14,387 nucleotides of DNA from Candidatus Nanopelagicales bacterium (GTDB lineage Bacteria > Actinomycetota > Actinomycetes > S36-B12 > GCA-2699445). Shown one piece after another: positions 13,134 to 14,387 of the stretch. The stretch is taken from contig JAOZTQ010000014.1 of NCBI GenBank assembly GCA_029939085.1, forward strand, positions 1-14,387, read 5' to 3'. Each line of letters starts with the position of its first letter. Position 1 is the stretch's first letter. The position numbers and the translations under genes were made by a program. Under the pieces are notes generated by a model, which saw nothing but the letters and a program-made list of their open reading frames with translations, had not been told where the DNA came from and searched no databases.

Positions 13134-13160
13134 TTCAGTTGTGTGAAGTTGTTCAGTTGT
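13134..13160 (-). repeat. Repeated ACAACTGAA element upstream of tuf
   Basis: On the minus strand ACAACTGAA occurs exactly at 13160-13152 and 13142-13134. A related ACAACTTCA at 13152-13144 overlaps the first copy by one base, making three near-tandem ACAACT units spaced 8 and 10 bases apart. A third exact copy of the nine-mer lies at the end of tuf (11797-11789). The cluster lies 37 bases after the fusA stop and just upstream of the AT-rich promoter candidate, a position that would suit an operator. The function is unknown. Confidence 0.5.
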
Positions 13161-13170
13161 GGTCTCGTGA

Positions 13171-13196
13171 CCCGCGGCGGACTATCCGCCTCTGGG
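13171..13196 (-). terminator. Hairpin just after fusA
   Basis: Starting one base after the fusA stop, the minus strand contains GGCGGA-UAG-UCCGCC, a perfect six-pair stem with a three-base loop. A flanking CCC and GGG could extend it across a small asymmetric interior loop. No U-run follows. It could be a weak terminator, a pause site or a processing site between fusA and tuf. The stem is short, so this is a moderate call. Confidence 0.4.
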
Positions 13197-13197
13197 C

Positions 13198-14387
13198 TTA
13201 TTCCCCCCTGGCCTTCGCGATGATCTCCTCGGCCACGCTGTTCGGCACCTGTGCATAGGAGTCAAACTGCATGGAGTAAGAGGCTCGACCTTGAGTACGG
13301 CTACGCAGATCGCCTACGTAACCAAACATTTCCGAGAGCGGCACCGTGGCCTCAACCACTCTGGCTCCAGCTCTTTCGTTCATGGCTTGCACCTGCCCGC
13401 GACGCGAGTTGATGTCACCGATGACGTCACCCATGAACTCTTCGGGCGTAGTAACCTCGACCGCCATCATTGGCTCCAGGAGAGCTGGGCCAGCACGACG
13501 GGCCGCATCCTTAAATGCCATCGAACCAGCGATCTTGAATGCGAGCTCAGATGAGTCGACATCGTGGTACGCGCCATCAGTCAACGTAACTTTGACGTCC
13601 ACCATCGGGTAGCCGGCGAGTACACCGAACTCCATCGCATCTTGGCAACCAGCGTCGACGCTAGGGATGTACTCCCGAGGGATACGTCCTCCGGTGATCT
13701 TGTTTTCGAACTCGTATCCGCCGTCACCCTCGCCACCGGTCGGCTCGACGTTGATTATGACGCGTCCGAACTGTCCCGAACCGCCAGTCTGCTTCTTGTG
13801 GGTGTATTCCACCTTTTCGACTGGCTTAGTGATCGTTTCGCGGTAGGCAACCTGCGGCTTACCGATGTTCGCTTCGACCTTGAACTCGCGACGCATCCGG
13901 TCCACGAGAACCTCAAGGTGCAGCTCACCCATACCTTGAATGATGGTCTGCCCAGTCTCGTCATCTGTCCGAACCTGGAACGTCGGGTCTTCTTCTGCCA
14001 GCCGCTGGATCGCGGTGGCCAACTTGTCTTGATCGCTCTTGGTCTTTGGTTCGATTGCAACCGAGATGACCGGAGCCGGGAAGGACATCGACTCGAGCAC
14101 TACCGGATCACTCTGATCGGAAAGCGTCTCACCGGTTGTGGTCTGCTTTAGGCCCATGACGGCGACGATCTCGCCAGCGCCAACCGACTCGATTTCCTCA
14201 CGCTTATTGGCATGCATTCGGTAGATCTTGCCGATGCGTTCTTTCCGATCCTTGGTGGCGTTGAGGACATTGCCGCCCGCCTTCAAGGTCCCGGAGTACA
14301 CACGCAGATAGGTGAGCTTACCGAGGTGTGGATCACTCATAATCTTGAATGCCAATGCCGACATCGGGGCGTCATTGCTGGGTTCAC
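13198..14387 (-). CDS. fusA: Elongation factor G, C-terminal part (5' end beyond window)
   Basis: EF-G is the GTPase that drives tRNA-mRNA translocation and, with RRF, ribosome recycling. The window holds the last 395 codons; the G domain is missing. The visible part begins in domain II (SALAFKIMSDPHLGKLTYLRVYSG). Domain III follows, with DPTFQVRTDDETGQTIIQGMGELHLEVLVDRMRREF. Domain IV has QTGGSGQFGRV and REYIPSVDAGCQDAMEFGVLAGYPMVDVKVTL. Domain V has PMMAVEVTTPEEFMGDVIGDINSRRGQV, ending VAEEIIAKARGE. The frame stays open to the window edge, so an ATG at 14364 is internal and not a start. The fusA-tuf order is the usual str arrangement. Mitochondrial-type or tetracycline-resistance relatives are unlikely given the location beside tuf and rpsJ. 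Confidence 0.97.
   Translation of the reverse strand, partial: EPSNDAPMSALAFKIMSDPHLGKLTYLRVYSGTLKAGGNVLNATKDRKERIGKIYRMHANKREEIESVGAGEIVAVMGLKQTTTGETLSDQSDPVVLESMSFPAPVISVAIEPKTKSDQDKLATAIQRLAEEDPTFQVRTDDETGQTIIQGMGELHLEVLVDRMRREFKVEANIGKPQVAYRETITKPVEKVEYTHKKQTGGSGQFGRVIINVEPTGGEGDGGYEFENKITGGRIPREYIPSVDAGCQDAMEFGVLAGYPMVDVKVTLTDGAYHDVDSSELAFKIAGSMAFKDAARRAGPALLEPMMAVEVTTPEEFMGDVIGDINSRRGQVQAMNERAGARVVEATVPLSEMFGYVGDLRSRTQGRASYSMQFDSYAQVPNSVAEEIIAKARGE

Noticed and set aside
11644..13146. A 500-codon open frame on the plus strand spanning all of tuf
   Set aside because: It is the exact antisense of a highly biased gene. The strong codon bias of tuf leaves few stops on the opposite strand. 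Its product is low in recognisable motifs, it runs over both intergenic hairpins, and EF-Tu itself is unmistakable.
1..14387. A hidden accessory system, mobile element, CRISPR array or tRNA among the ribosomal genes
   Set aside because: Coding density is near complete, all gene junctions are the standard ones for an actinomycete S10-spc cluster, and the only gaps over 60 bases are 88, 108 and 207 bases with the features listed. I saw no inserted gene, long terminal repeats or tRNA-like cloverleaf.

Overview
The window is a conserved bacterial translation locus and reads entirely on the minus strand. In transcription order, from right to left, it holds the 3' part of fusA, then tuf, the S10-type cluster (rpsJ, rplC, rplD, rplW, rplB, rpsS, rplV, rpsC, rplP, rpmC, rpsQ), the spc-type cluster (rplN, rplX, rplE, rpsZ, rpsH, rplF, rplR, rpsE, rpmD, rplO, secY), then adk and the 5' part of map. 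Only the two edge genes are cut. I see no tRNA, rRNA, insertion sequence, CRISPR array, phage gene or plus-strand gene that I can defend.

The proteins point to an actinomycete (Actinomycetota). EF-Tu has the GHIDHGKT and NKCD motifs usual in that phylum. S14 is the short zinc-binding form, Adk has a short LID, S17 has an acidic N-terminal extension, and most proteins resemble Streptomyces and Mycobacterium homologues as I remember them. Base composition looks moderate (mid-50s % GC by eye, not counted), lower than in most soil actinomycetes, so a lower-GC or aquatic lineage is plausible but unproven. The unbroken gene order is like Streptomyces and lacks the insertions seen in mycobacteria.

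Packing is tight. Many junctions overlap (ATGA, TGATG, TAATG) or are separated by 1-17 bases, which suggests translational coupling along one or a few long transcripts. Three non-coding gaps stand out. The 207-base gap between fusA and tuf has a hairpin after fusA, an AT-rich stretch with a candidate -10 box, and a leader that can fold into two hairpins before a strong Shine-Dalgarno. The 108-base gap between tuf and rpsJ has a 15-bp hairpin with a GAAA loop, then a smaller hairpin in the rpsJ leader. The 88-base gap between rplO and secY has an 11-bp hairpin upstream of a strong secY ribosome binding site.

The encoded functions form one unit: ribosomal proteins for both subunits, the two main elongation factors, the SecY channel for nascent chains, adenylate kinase for nucleotide balance, and methionine aminopeptidase for N-terminal processing. 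I found no new multi-gene system. The observations most worth checking are a 9-base element repeated on both sides of tuf, the structured intergenic RNAs, and an unusual G5 motif in EF-Tu.
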